Assembly: GCA_020851555.1 (NCBI GenBank)
Contig: JADZCM010000001.1
Location: forward strand, 62,001 to 126,000
Reading direction: 5' to 3'
DNA: 64,000 bases
Origin: Bryobacterales bacterium
Lineage (GTDB): Bacteria; Acidobacteriota; Terriglobia; Bryobacterales; Bryobacteraceae
The notes under the pieces were generated by a model. The model saw nothing but the letters and a program-made list of their open reading frames with translations. It searched no databases and was not told where the DNA came from. Shown here in pieces: positions 52,911-61,307 of the stretch. Positions within the stretch are counted from its first letter, which is position 1. The number at the start of each line of letters is the position of its first letter. The position numbers were made by a program, and so were the translations under genes.

Positions 52911-54267
52911 CCTGCTTCTCGCCGCGCTGTCGCTCGGAGCGGAGCCCGCCGACTGGATCTGGACCGCGCGCTACGTGGTCACCATGGACGCTGCGCGGCG
53001 GGTGATCGAGAACGGGGCGGTCGCCGTCCGGGCGGACCGCATCCTGGCGGCCGGGCCGCGCGCGGAAATCGAGCGGCGCTACCAGGCCCGGCAGCGCCTG
53101 GATTCGCCTGTGAGCCTCATCGCTCCGGGCCTGATCAATACGCATGCCCACGCGCCGATGTCGCTGTTCCGGGGTATCGCCGACGACCTGAAGCTTCAGG
53201 AGTGGCTCGAGAAGCATATCTTCCCCGCCGAGGCCAGGCATGTGAACGCGGAGTTTGTCCGGTGGGGCACACGGCTGGCTTGCCTGGAAATGGCGCTTTC
53301 CGGCACAACAACCTTCGCCGACATGTACTACTTCGAGGACATCGTCGCGGAAGCCGCCAGGGAGGCCGGCCTGCGCGCGGTGGCCGGAGAAACCATACTC
53401 AAATTCCCCGCGCCGGACGCCAAAACGCCCGCCGAGGCGCTGGCCTTCACCGAACGTTTCATCCAACGCTTCCGCAACGACCCGCTGATCGTGCCGGCCG
53501 TGGCGCCGCATGCCCTCTACACCAACGAGGACGAGACACTGAAAGCGGCCCGGTCGCTTGCCAACCGCTACGGTGTTCCGCTGATGATCCACGTCTCGGA
53601 AACCGCCGTGGAACTGGACAACGCCGTCCAGGAGCGGGGCGACAGCCCGGTGGTTCTTCTGGACCGCCTGGGGATATTCAGCGGGCGCACCATCGCCGCG
53701 CACGCGGTATGGCTCGATCAAGGCGATCACGAAATCCTGCGGGACCGCGGCGTGGGTGTCGCGCACTGTCCCTCCAGCAACATGAAGCTGGCGAGCGGCG
53801 TGGCCGAGGTCCGCAAGATGCTCGCGATGGGGATCGCGGTGGGCCTGGGAACGGACGGTCCGGCGGGCAGCAACAACGACTTCAACCTGTTCGAGGAGAT
53901 GGACCTCGCGGCCAAGTTACAGAAGGTCATCACGCGCGACCCGCAGGCGCTCCCCGCGCCCAAGGCCTTCGAGATGGCGACCATCCTCGGCGCGCGGGTC
54001 CTGGGCCTCGAGAAGGAAATCGGCTCGCTCGAAGCGGGCAAGCGGGCCGACCTGATCGCCGTGCGGCTGGACGCGCCGCACGCCGTGCCGCTCTACAACG
54101 TGTACTCTCAGTTGGTCTACGCCCTGAAGGGCAGCGACCTCGAGCACGTCATGGTGAACGGCCGCCTTATCGTGCGCTCCCGCCGCATGTTGACCCTCGA
54201 TGCCTCCCAGGTCCTCGCCGCCGCGGAGAAGTACAGGCGGAAGATCCGGCAGTCCGCCGCGGATTGA
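52894..54267 (+). CDS. Exported ATZ/TRZ-type amidohydrolase (MtaD/SsnA-like deaminase)
   Basis: A 457-residue metal-dependent deaminase with an N-terminal signal peptide (RLICSLLLAALSLGAEP). Metal site: LINTHAHAPMSLFRG (HxH), IHVSETAVE, HAVWLDQGDHE, GLGTDGPAGSNND with the catalytic Asp. This pattern is that of 5-methylthioadenosine/S-adenosylhomocysteine deaminases. The signal peptide is odd, since these are normally cytosolic; here it may deaminate nucleosides in the periplasm before NupC imports them. Overlaps cdd by 17 bases, so it is the last gene of the salvage operon. Confidence 0.88.
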   Translation: MRLICSLLLAALSLGAEPADWIWTARYVVTMDAARRVIENGAVAVRADRILAAGPRAEIERRYQARQRLDSPVSLIAPGLINTHAHAPMSLFRGIADDLKLQEWLEKHIFPAEARHVNAEFVRWGTRLACLEMALSGTTTFADMYYFEDIVAEAAREAGLRAVAGETILKFPAPDAKTPAEALAFTERFIQRFRNDPLIVPAVAPHALYTNEDETLKAARSLANRYGVPLMIHVSETAVELDNAVQERGDSPVVLLDRLGIFSGRTIAAHAVWLDQGDHEILRDRGVGVAHCPSSNMKLASGVAEVRKMLAMGIAVGLGTDGPAGSNNDFNLFEEMDLAAKLQKVITRDPQALPAPKAFEMATILGARVLGLEKEIGSLEAGKRADLIAVRLDAPHAVPLYNVYSQLVYALKGSDLEHVMVNGRLIVRSRRMLTLDASQVLAAAEKYRRKIRQSAAD

Positions 54268-54314
54268 GTCTCAGCGGCGGCATCGCGCCGGGAGGAAGCC
54301 CGCTCTACACGTCC

Positions 54315-54962
54315 TCACCGCCCGTCGCGGGGCGCCGGCAGCAGCCGGTATTCCATTTTCCGCAGGCCGGCGGTAGTGCCGTAGGAGGCGAACCCGAAGG
54401 GCGCGGAGAGCTTGATCTCGCCAAAACGCAGATTGATGACGTGGCCCGCCAGTTCCTGGTTTACGTACTCCTCGTCGTCAATCCAGGCCTGGATGCGTTC
54501 GCCGGTGACTCGCAGGCGGAGCCTGTACCACCGGCGGTTCTCGAACTCGCGCCATTGGTACGTCTGGTTGTCCGCGGCGGCCCACCCATCGACGTTGGAG
54601 AGGCCGACCACGCCGCCTCCCCATCCGCCGACGATCCATGAGCAGTACGAATCCTGAACCGGAAAGGTCAGGCCGGCGAAGAAGTCGTTCCCCTCCAGGC
54701 GCGCGGCTTCAAACCGCACTTCGTAGTTGGACGTGGGGAACGCGGCGGTCCACGTGACGCCGGTCAGCGTTCCGGCGCCGAGCATCAGGACCCCATCCTC
54801 CACCCAGACCTTGCCCCTGCCCGTGAAGGGGGTCTCGCGCCACCCCTCCAGCGACTTCCCGTCAAACAGCGGTTTCCACTCCGCCGGCTTCTGCTGCGCG
54901 GCGGCGCCGGCGGCCAGCAGCAGGGCCGCCGCCAGGCGCACCGCCCAGCGCTTCTTACCCAT
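54315..54962 (-). CDS. Exported DUF1080 protein (3-keto-disaccharide hydrolase-like)
   Basis: 215 residues with a signal peptide (AVRLAAALLLAAGAAAQQ). The DUF1080 jelly-roll shows EWKPLFDGKSLEGWRETP near residue 27, LEGNDFFAGLTFPVQDS, CSWIVGGWGGGVVGLSNVDG and FGFASYGTTAGLRKMEYRLL. Such domains bind or hydrolyse 3-keto-glycosides. It overlaps the MocA oxidoreductase gene upstream by 8 bases, and oxidoreductase plus DUF1080 pairs are proposed to open glycosides through a 3-keto intermediate, which fits here. Confidence 0.86.
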   Translation of the reverse strand: MGKKRWAVRLAAALLLAAGAAAQQKPAEWKPLFDGKSLEGWRETPFTGRGKVWVEDGVLMLGAGTLTGVTWTAAFPTSNYEVRFEAARLEGNDFFAGLTFPVQDSYCSWIVGGWGGGVVGLSNVDGWAAADNQTYQWREFENRRWYRLRLRVTGERIQAWIDDEEYVNQELAGHVINLRFGEIKLSAPFGFASYGTTAGLRKMEYRLLPAPRDGR

Positions 54963-56529
54963 TCAGGTTCCAGCCGTCGCTGTAATCCTTCCGGAGATGC
55001 TGGTTCGCCTCGGGCACGTTCGTCACCCGGCCGGCTACCGGGTCGTATTGGATCTTCTTGCCGACGGCGTGCGCCACCAGCCCCAGAAGCATCTGCTCCA
55101 TCATGGTGCCGGAGTAGTCAAAGTCGCAGTGCGTCCTGCGGTTGTTCTTCCCTTTGCAGGCGTCCAGCCACTCCTGCTGGAAAATCGACTCGCGCCCCGG
55201 CGGGCGCAGTGTGGCCACCTGCGTGGACGGCTCACCGCTGCCCATGGCCGGCGGAATCCCATTGGGACCGAGCTGCACGACCGGAAAACCGTCCGGCCCC
55301 ACTCCACCCCCACGCCGGGCAGCCTGAGGAACGCCCGCGGGGGGAGCCGCCGCGCCGCCACGGCGGGCCGCCGCAGACGGGGCGGGGGCCATGGTGCTTT
55401 GCGGCGAAGGCTGGCCCAAGCCTCCCACCAGAGGCAGCAACTGGTCGGGGGAGCGGCGGCGGTAGTAGGTCATATCGCCGTCGTCGTTGTTGGGGATGAT
55501 GATCCGGGTGTTGAAGTCGGCGAGGATGTAGCCCTTGGTGCCTTCGAAGATCGCGCCGTTGCCGATACGGCTCACGTCGATGAAGTTGCGGGGCGCGGGA
55601 GGCTTCAGGCCGCCCTGGTACCAGTCGACGGTGATGGGTCCGCGCCAGCTATTCTTGGGGTGCTCGAAGGTGACTTTCAGCCGGACGGGCGTGACATCCG
55701 GGTTGTAGGGATCGCTCACCTCCATGTCGGCTTCGGCGGAGAGCGGGCCGCCGGCGTCGATCACGTTCCAGAGCAGGTCCATGGTATGCGCGCCCATGTC
55801 GCCCATCTGGCCCACGCCGAAGTCCCGGTACATGTTCCACGACAGGCAGTTGCTGCCCGCGCCGGGCGCGGCGAAATACTGCGGGCTGTAGGGGTGCATG
55901 CGCGACGGGCCCACCCACTGGACGTAATGGAAGAAGTCCGGCGGCGTGCCCTGCTCGGGGGGATAGCCCGGCCTCGGCAACTGCCGGCTGTCCCAGGCGG
56001 AGACGCTCCGCAGTTCGCCGATCGCTCCGTCCAGCACGAGTTCACGCAGGCGCTCGAAGTTCGGAAACGCGTGGCGTTGGGTGCCGTGCTGCGTGGCGAG
56101 CTGGTTCCGGCGCTTCAGGTAGTTGGCGCGGACCGAGCGTACTTCTTCGACGGTGATGCCGAGGGGCTTTTCGCAGAAGACGTGCATGCCGCGATTCATG
56201 GCCCAGTTGCAGATGAAGGCGTGGTGGTGATCGGCGGTGCAGATCACCACCGCCTCGATGCCCTTCTGGTCGAGGCATTTGCGCCAGTCCCAGTAGGTCT
56301 TGGCCGCGGGGAACACCTTCTGCGCTTCAACCAGCCGATGCTCGTTGACGTCGCACAGGGCCACGACGTTCTCCTGAGCGAGCACGTTATAGTGCGCCGT
56401 GCCGCGGCCCCAGGCGCCGATCAGGGCCACATTGAGCTTGTTGCTGGGCGCGTTCTGCCCCGAAAGCACGCCGCTGGGCAATATGAGCAGCCCCGGGCCG
56501 GCCGATGTCAGAAACTGGCGACGATCCAT
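54955..56529 (-). CDS. Tat-signal Gfo/Idh/MocA oxidoreductase with low-complexity insert
   Basis: A 524-residue member with a Tat signal (DRRQFLTSAGPGLLILPSG). Rossmann motif NVALIGAWGRGTAHY near residue 33, FCEKPLGITVEEVRSVR near residue 120, DFGVGQMGDMGAHTMDLLWNVIDAGGP near residue 240. About 65 residues near 370-435 (SPQSTMAPAPSAAARRGGAAAPPAGVP onward) are Ala/Gly/Pro/Arg-rich and not present in typical members; they probably form a surface loop. Upstream of and overlapping a DUF1080 gene, suggesting joint oxidation and hydrolysis of a glycoside. Confidence 0.9.
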   Translation of the reverse strand: MDRRQFLTSAGPGLLILPSGVLSGQNAPSNKLNVALIGAWGRGTAHYNVLAQENVVALCDVNEHRLVEAQKVFPAAKTYWDWRKCLDQKGIEAVVICTADHHHAFICNWAMNRGMHVFCEKPLGITVEEVRSVRANYLKRRNQLATQHGTQRHAFPNFERLRELVLDGAIGELRSVSAWDSRQLPRPGYPPEQGTPPDFFHYVQWVGPSRMHPYSPQYFAAPGAGSNCLSWNMYRDFGVGQMGDMGAHTMDLLWNVIDAGGPLSAEADMEVSDPYNPDVTPVRLKVTFEHPKNSWRGPITVDWYQGGLKPPAPRNFIDVSRIGNGAIFEGTKGYILADFNTRIIIPNNDDGDMTYYRRRSPDQLLPLVGGLGQPSPQSTMAPAPSAAARRGGAAAPPAGVPQAARRGGGVGPDGFPVVQLGPNGIPPAMGSGEPSTQVATLRPPGRESIFQQEWLDACKGKNNRRTHCDFDYSGTMMEQMLLGLVAHAVGKKIQYDPVAGRVTNVPEANQHLRKDYSDGWNLNG

Positions 56530-56723
56530 TCTAAGGTCCTCCAGACTTTGGATGACTGCTAGGGATGCAGTCTAAAGCAGCCCACAGGGCTTGTCAACCG
56601 CCTGCCCCTGCCGGTGTCGCAGACTGGTGGTCTGCCCGGCCGAACTCACAAACGGTCTTTTCGCCCCGCCGTTGTATCCGGCCGCGGCCCGCACGCGAGG
56701 GCTGTGCCACAATAAGAGGCGCC

Positions 56724-57578
56724 ATGCCCCGGGAGAGGATGGCGCGTATCGTCGGGTTAGCGCTCCGCGTCGGTGTCTACGTCTTCTTGGCCTTCGTCGG
56801 GCTGTACCTGTTCGGATGGGCGTTGAGCCCCACCGGCAGTTTCCTGCTGGAAGCCGCGCTGGGCGGCTTTCTGGCCGCCACGGCCGCCAACGCTCTGGCC
56901 ATGCGCTTTTTCGAAAGGGCGCACCTGACAGGCATCGGGCTGGGCTGGAACAGGGCATCCGTCCGGAACCTGCTGTTGGGACTGGCGGGCGGCGCCGGAG
57001 CCGCCGCGCTGGTCCTGGGAGGACCGCTGGTTTGCGGTCTGGCGCGTCTCCAACCGGCGCCGGGCGCCGACCCGCACCTGAGGAGCTTCCTCTTCGTGCT
57101 GGTGGTCCTGCTGTTCGGCGCCATCGGCGAGGAGATGCTCTTTCGAGGCTACGCGTTTCAGTCGTTGGTGGCCGGAGTGGGCCCGGCCGCCACTATTCTG
57201 CCCATGGGCGTGTTGTTCGGCTTGATGCACGCCGCCAACCTCGGGATTACCACTATCGGAATCGTCAATACGTCTCTGTGGGGTATTCTTCTGGGGTACG
57301 CGTTCGTCCGCAGCGGAGACCTGTGGCTCCCGATCGGCCTGCACTTGGGCTGGAACTGGATGCTTCCGGCGTTCGGAGTGAACCTGAGCGGGTTTACAAT
57401 GGATGTGACAGGGTACGCGATCCACTGGAAGATCGGCCCGCTGTGGAGCGGCGGCGCATACGGTCCCGAGGGGGGCCTGCTGACGTCCGGAGTAGTGGTG
57501 GTGCTGGCCGTGTACCTCTGGAAAGCGCCGGTCCGGACTCAGGCCGCCTACTTGCTGGGCGGAGCCGGGGAGGACTGA
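56724..57578 (+). CDS. CPBP-family intramembrane metalloprotease
   Basis: About 284 residues from the ATG at 56724 (a second ATG at 56739 is possible). Seven or eight hydrophobic helices. The CPBP/Abi motifs are present: EEMLFRGYAFQ near residue 140 and VLFGLMHAANLG near residue 170, then GLHLGWNWML. Members cleave or protect at membranes in stress, bacteriocin and prenyl-protein contexts. AGAGG lies upstream of the ATG. Next gene follows with no gap. Confidence 0.85.
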   Translation: MPRERMARIVGLALRVGVYVFLAFVGLYLFGWALSPTGSFLLEAALGGFLAATAANALAMRFFERAHLTGIGLGWNRASVRNLLLGLAGGAGAAALVLGGPLVCGLARLQPAPGADPHLRSFLFVLVVLLFGAIGEEMLFRGYAFQSLVAGVGPAATILPMGVLFGLMHAANLGITTIGIVNTSLWGILLGYAFVRSGDLWLPIGLHLGWNWMLPAFGVNLSGFTMDVTGYAIHWKIGPLWSGGAYGPEGGLLTSGVVVVLAVYLWKAPVRTQAAYLLGGAGED

Positions 57579-58379
57579 ATGCGGCTCGTCCGCCGCGTAG
57601 TGATTCTGCTTACCGCCGGGTTAACGGGCGTGGCGTCCGCGGCCGACCTCAAGCTCTCCCGCCAGGAACGCTATGAATTGATCCGGGGGCTCTCCGCGGA
57701 GTTTGCCACCGCGGCCGTGCCGTTGCCGCGATCCAAGCAGACGCTGCTGCTTTCGAGCGACGGCGCCTACGACAAGAACCTCTGGGACCGTATCGGAAGG
57801 GAGTCGGGACCGGCGGCGCGGGTGGGGGACCTGGTGCAGGTAACCAAGCTGGGACTGGAAAGCGACCGGATCGTCCTTCAGCTCAATGGTGGCGCCAAGG
57901 GCGGTCCCAAGTGGTATGAACGGATTGAGGTCGGCACGGGTACGCGCACCACGCCGATCGGAGGCGGTTCCTACCGCACGGCGCCCGGCGGCACCACCCT
58001 GGCGCTGGTCTTCCGGGAACGGATCACTCCGCTGACTTCCGCCGAGGTGAAGAAGCTGCTGGCGCCCGTCCTCGATTTCAACCGGCGCAGCGCCACCGAA
58101 CAGTATTTCGAGAAACTGCCGGAGCCCATAAAGCAGGCCATCAAGGAGAAGAAGGCCACCGACGGCATGGACCGCGAGCAGGTGCTGCTGGCCCTGGGCA
58201 AGCCGAACCGGAAAGTGCGCGAGACCGTGGCCGATGCCGAGGTCGAGGACTGGATCTACGGCACGCCTCCCGGACGGGTCGTTTTCGTGACCTTCGAGGG
58301 GGACAAGGTGGTCCGCGTCAAGGAAGCCTACGCCGGCCTCGGCGGCGTGGTGGCCGAACCGCTGCCCACGCCGAGATAG
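57579..58379 (+). CDS. Exported hypothetical protein with BamE/SmpA-like C-terminal part
   Basis: 266 residues with a signal peptide (RRVVILLTAGLTGVASAADL). The middle is a beta-rich domain with IVLQLNGGAKGGPKWYERIEVGTGTRT. The end MDREQVLLALGKPNRKVRETVADAEVEDWIYG and FVTFEGDKVVRVKEAYA matches the small repeated fold of BamE/SmpA proteins. Its ATG is directly after the CPBP stop (TGAATG), so they are one transcript and may share a function in the envelope. Role unknown. Confidence 0.65.
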   Translation: MRLVRRVVILLTAGLTGVASAADLKLSRQERYELIRGLSAEFATAAVPLPRSKQTLLLSSDGAYDKNLWDRIGRESGPAARVGDLVQVTKLGLESDRIVLQLNGGAKGGPKWYERIEVGTGTRTTPIGGGSYRTAPGGTTLALVFRERITPLTSAEVKKLLAPVLDFNRRSATEQYFEKLPEPIKQAIKEKKATDGMDREQVLLALGKPNRKVRETVADAEVEDWIYGTPPGRVVFVTFEGDKVVRVKEAYAGLGGVVAEPLPTPR

Positions 58380-58390
58380 GGCTGCCGCCC

Positions 58391-58588
58391 CTACCGTCCC
58401 GGACCGCCCAGAACCCTTGCAGGCAGGTAGAACAGCGCCTGAATCAACGCCAGCACCCCTCCCACGGCGAACCCGAGCAGCCTGAAGGGGATCAGAAGCA
58501 GCCAGATCAATGGATAGAGCAGCAGCGCCAGCAGGGCCACCGGCCAGCACAGCACCAGCAGGATGCAGAACAGCAGGAACTTTGCCAC
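58391..58588 (-). CDS. Small membrane protein, 65 residues
   Basis: Starts with a GTG at 58588 preceded by GAGGAG 7 bases upstream. The product (AKFLLFCILLVLCWPVALLALLL...) has two or three hydrophobic helices and ends PARVLGGPGR. No assignment. It is downstream of the fused E1 gene on the same strand and may share its transcript; about 90 bases lie between. Confidence 0.55.
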   Translation of the reverse strand: MAKFLLFCILLVLCWPVALLALLLYPLIWLLLIPFRLLGFAVGGVLALIQALFYLPARVLGGPGR

Positions 58589-58679
58589 CGAAGTCTCCTC
58601 TGGAGATAATACGCAAGCCGCGCCGCGAGGTTCCCGAAGGCCGGCCTTCGCCGGTCTTCGCTCCCTTTCCAGGCCGGCC

Positions 58680-60713
58680 TCAGTAGCGAAGAACGCTCTC
58701 GACGCCGCTCTCCAGGTCCTCCACCGACGGCAAAACGGCCAGTTCGAGGCTGGGCGCTGATGGCACGAAGGTATCTTTGGCCGCCACGCGCACCACGGGC
58801 GCGTCCAGATGTTGGAAAAACTTCTCGGAAATGCGTGCGGCAACCTCCGCGCCGAAACCCATCGTCAGAGTGTCTTCGTGGGCTACCACCACGCGATTGG
58901 TCTTGCGGACGCTCTGGTAGATGATCTCTTCATCCAAGGGAACGATGGATCTCAAATCCACGATTTCGATGGACCGGCCCGTGCTCTCCCACCGCCGGGC
59001 GAGTTCCAGTGCAAGATACACCGCGCTGCCCCAGGTCACGATGGTGGCGTCGGCGCCCTCGCGGCGAATCCGGCCGCGGCCAAACGGGATCAGGTACCCC
59101 TCGTCGGGCTCCGGTGTTTTGGCCTGAACACGGCGGTACAGGCTCTTGTGCTCCAGGAAGATGACGGGATCTTCCGAACGGGCAGCGGCCTTGATGAGTC
59201 CCTTGGCGTCGTCCGCGCAGCTCGGGAACACCACGTACCAGCCGGGGATGTGGGCAAAGGCCGCCTCGACGCAGGCAGAATGCCAGGGCCCGCCCTTAAT
59301 GTAGCCGCCCACAGCGATCCGCACCACGACCGGGCAGGTCCATTGCCCCTGGCTTCGCCACCGGACGGTGGCGATCTCGTCCCGCAGTTGCATGAAGGCC
59401 GGCCAGAGGTAGTCGCCGAACTGAATCTCGACGATGGGCTTGTAACCGGCGATCGCCATGCCTCCCGCGACGCCCACGATGCTCGCTTCGGCCAGCGGCG
59501 AATTCCAGACCTGGTCCGGAAACGCCTCGGTAAGGCCGCGCGTGACGCCGAACACGCCGCCTTTGGGATCCGCGATGTCCTCGCCCCACATTACGATCTT
59601 GGGATTCCTGGCCATCTCCTCCCGCAAGCCGTGGTTGATGGCGTCGATCATGGTGACCGGTTCCTGGGAAATGTAGTGCGGGGCCGCCGGGACCGTGTCT
59701 CCGGGGCCGGCGCCGGAGTAGATGTGCGCCAGCAGATCGTGGTCAGACGGCGCCGGCGCCTGGTCCGCCTCGTCCGCCGCCCGGTCCACCTCGGCCTTAA
59801 CCGCGGCGCGAATCTCCCCGAGGTCTTCTTCTTGAAGCACTTTGCGGCGCAACAAATACTGCTCGGTCTGGTAGATCGGGTCCTGGCGGGTCAATTCCGC
59901 CAGTTCTTCCTCGCTGCGGTACTTGCGCTGGTCATCGGATGAGGAGTGCGAATCGATACGAATGACGCGGCCTTCCACCAGGGCGGGACCTCCGCCTTGC
60001 CGGATCCGCTGTATGACCGGCGGAAGCGTCTGGTACATCGGCTCAAACCAGGTGCCATCCAGGTCGAAGGTCGGCATTGCAAATCCCCGGGCGATGCGAT
60101 GGATCTCCGACACGGTCTGGCTGGCCTGAGGAACGCTGATGGCGTACCCGTTGTTCTGGATCACGAAGAGTACCGGCAGGCGTTCGCGCGCCGCCCAGTT
60201 CAGCGCCTCGAAAAACTCTCCTTCGCTGGTGGCGCCCTCGCCCGAGGAGACGTATACGACAGCGTCCGCGCCATCCCTTTGCAGAGCGCGCGCCATACCC
60301 ACCGCCGGCAGATACTGGGTGCCCGTGCAAGCGGTCTGCGCGACCAGGTTCAGCTCGCGCGAAGAAAAATGCTCCGGCATGTTGCGGCCGTTCGAGTTCG
60401 GATCACCCGCGCGGTTCAGCATCCCCAGGAAGACATCCCGCAAGGGCATGCCAAGACCAATGGGAATCCCCTTCTCCCGGTAGTAGGTGAAGAACCAGTC
60501 CTTGCGCGGCTGGAGCAGCAGGGTCATGCCGATCTGGAGCTTCTCGTGGCCCCGGGCCGAAGCATGGAATGCGCACTTCCCCTGCCGGGCGAAGATCTTC
60601 ATACGCTCGTCCACGTAGTAGACCTTGAGCATTTTTCGGTAGAGGTCCAGAGCCAGTTCGTTGGGAACAATCGCGCGGGTTTCCTGCTGCTGCGGAATTG
60701 TCACGGTAGCCAT
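58680..60713 (-). CDS. Fused E1 alpha/beta of a branched-chain-type 2-oxoacid dehydrogenase
   Basis: A 677-residue thiamine-diphosphate enzyme. The alpha part (to about residue 345) has CAFHASARGHEKLQIGM, the ThDP-binding GEGATSEGEFFEALNWAARERLPVLFVIQNNGYAISVP, and DSHSSSDDQRKYRS of E1-alpha. The beta part (from about 350) has MIDAINHGLREEMARNPKIVMWGEDIADPKGGVFGVTRGL and EASIVGVAGGMAIAGYKPIVEIQF. It decarboxylates 2-oxoisovalerate-like acids and passes the acyl group to lipoyl-E2. E2 and E3 are not in the window. It is divergent from the NsrR-like gene, with a promoter whose -10 is covered by an NsrR-like dyad. Confidence 0.92.
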   Translation of the reverse strand: MATVTIPQQQETRAIVPNELALDLYRKMLKVYYVDERMKIFARQGKCAFHASARGHEKLQIGMTLLLQPRKDWFFTYYREKGIPIGLGMPLRDVFLGMLNRAGDPNSNGRNMPEHFSSRELNLVAQTACTGTQYLPAVGMARALQRDGADAVVYVSSGEGATSEGEFFEALNWAARERLPVLFVIQNNGYAISVPQASQTVSEIHRIARGFAMPTFDLDGTWFEPMYQTLPPVIQRIRQGGGPALVEGRVIRIDSHSSSDDQRKYRSEEELAELTRQDPIYQTEQYLLRRKVLQEEDLGEIRAAVKAEVDRAADEADQAPAPSDHDLLAHIYSGAGPGDTVPAAPHYISQEPVTMIDAINHGLREEMARNPKIVMWGEDIADPKGGVFGVTRGLTEAFPDQVWNSPLAEASIVGVAGGMAIAGYKPIVEIQFGDYLWPAFMQLRDEIATVRWRSQGQWTCPVVVRIAVGGYIKGGPWHSACVEAAFAHIPGWYVVFPSCADDAKGLIKAAARSEDPVIFLEHKSLYRRVQAKTPEPDEGYLIPFGRGRIRREGADATIVTWGSAVYLALELARRWESTGRSIEIVDLRSIVPLDEEIIYQSVRKTNRVVVAHEDTLTMGFGAEVAARISEKFFQHLDAPVVRVAAKDTFVPSAPSLELAVLPSVEDLESGVESVLRY

Positions 60714-60750
60714 AACGCCTCCCGGTTGGGATCCCCCCCCTTCCTCCCCC

Positions 60751-60810
60751 TTGCGGCCATCCCGAAGATCCTGTATAACAAGTATATGAAATACATCTTT
60801 TGCCTGTCAA
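60751..60810. promoter_or_regulatory. Divergent promoters overlapped by an NsrR-type 11-1-11 operator
   Basis: Plus strand (regulator gene): TTGCGG (60751-60756), 17 bases, TATAAC (60774-60779). Minus strand (E1 gene): TTGACA (60810-60805), 18 bases, TATACT (60786-60781). The dyad AACAAGTATAT-g-AAATACATCTT (60777-60799) overlaps both -10 boxes. Its right half equals the 11-base half-site I recall for the enterobacterial NsrR operator; the left half agrees with the inverted right half at 8 of 11 positions. One repressor bound here could block both directions. Confidence 0.6.
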
Positions 60811-60819
60811 GGTCCAACC

Positions 60820-61278
60820 GTGCGACTCACTGCGTTCGCTGATTACAGCCTGCGAGTACTGATCTACCTCGGTCTGCGAGAGGAAGGACTCGTCACCATT
60901 CACGAGATCTCCGACGCCTATGGGTTGTCCGAGAACCACCTGATGAAGATCATCCAAACGTTGGGCAGAATCGGCTACATCGAAACCGTGAGGGGCCGCG
61001 GCGGGGGCATGAGACTGGCCCAAGCGCCCGAAAGCATCAATCTCGGCCGGGTTGTGCGGCAGGTCGAGCCCGATTTTGCCATCGTGGGCTGTTTCGACGT
61101 CCGGAAGCGGGATAAGTGCATCATCCGATCCGCCTGCCGGTTGCAGGAGGCTCTGGGTAAGGCCGTACGAGCCTTCCTGGGCGTCCTCGACAAATACACG
61201 CTAGCCGACCTTCTCCACGGGCCGGACAGGCTCCGGGCCCTGTTACGTATCGAAATGCCGGGAGGCAGATGCGCCTGA
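60820..61278 (+). CDS. nsrR: NsrR-like Rrf2-family repressor
   Basis: A 152-residue Rrf2 regulator with a winged-helix N-terminus (LTAFADYSLRVLIYLGLREEGLVTIHEISDAYGLSENHLMKIIQTLGRIGYIETVRGRGGGMRLAQ) and the three cysteines C91, C100 and C106 (GCFDVRKRDKC...SAC) that hold an Fe-S cluster in NsrR. The C91-x8-C-x5-C spacing is slightly wider than in E. coli. The cluster reacts with NO, releasing DNA. The GTG start is close to its own putative operator. It leads the flavin reductase, NnrS and RIC genes, the classic nitrosative-stress set, so it is likely autoregulated. Confidence 0.9.
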   Translation: MRLTAFADYSLRVLIYLGLREEGLVTIHEISDAYGLSENHLMKIIQTLGRIGYIETVRGRGGGMRLAQAPESINLGRVVRQVEPDFAIVGCFDVRKRDKCIIRSACRLQEALGKAVRAFLGVLDKYTLADLLHGPDRLRALLRIEMPGGRCA

Positions 61279-61307
61279 GGGCGGACTGCGCAAAGGAGAC
61301 GAAAGAG

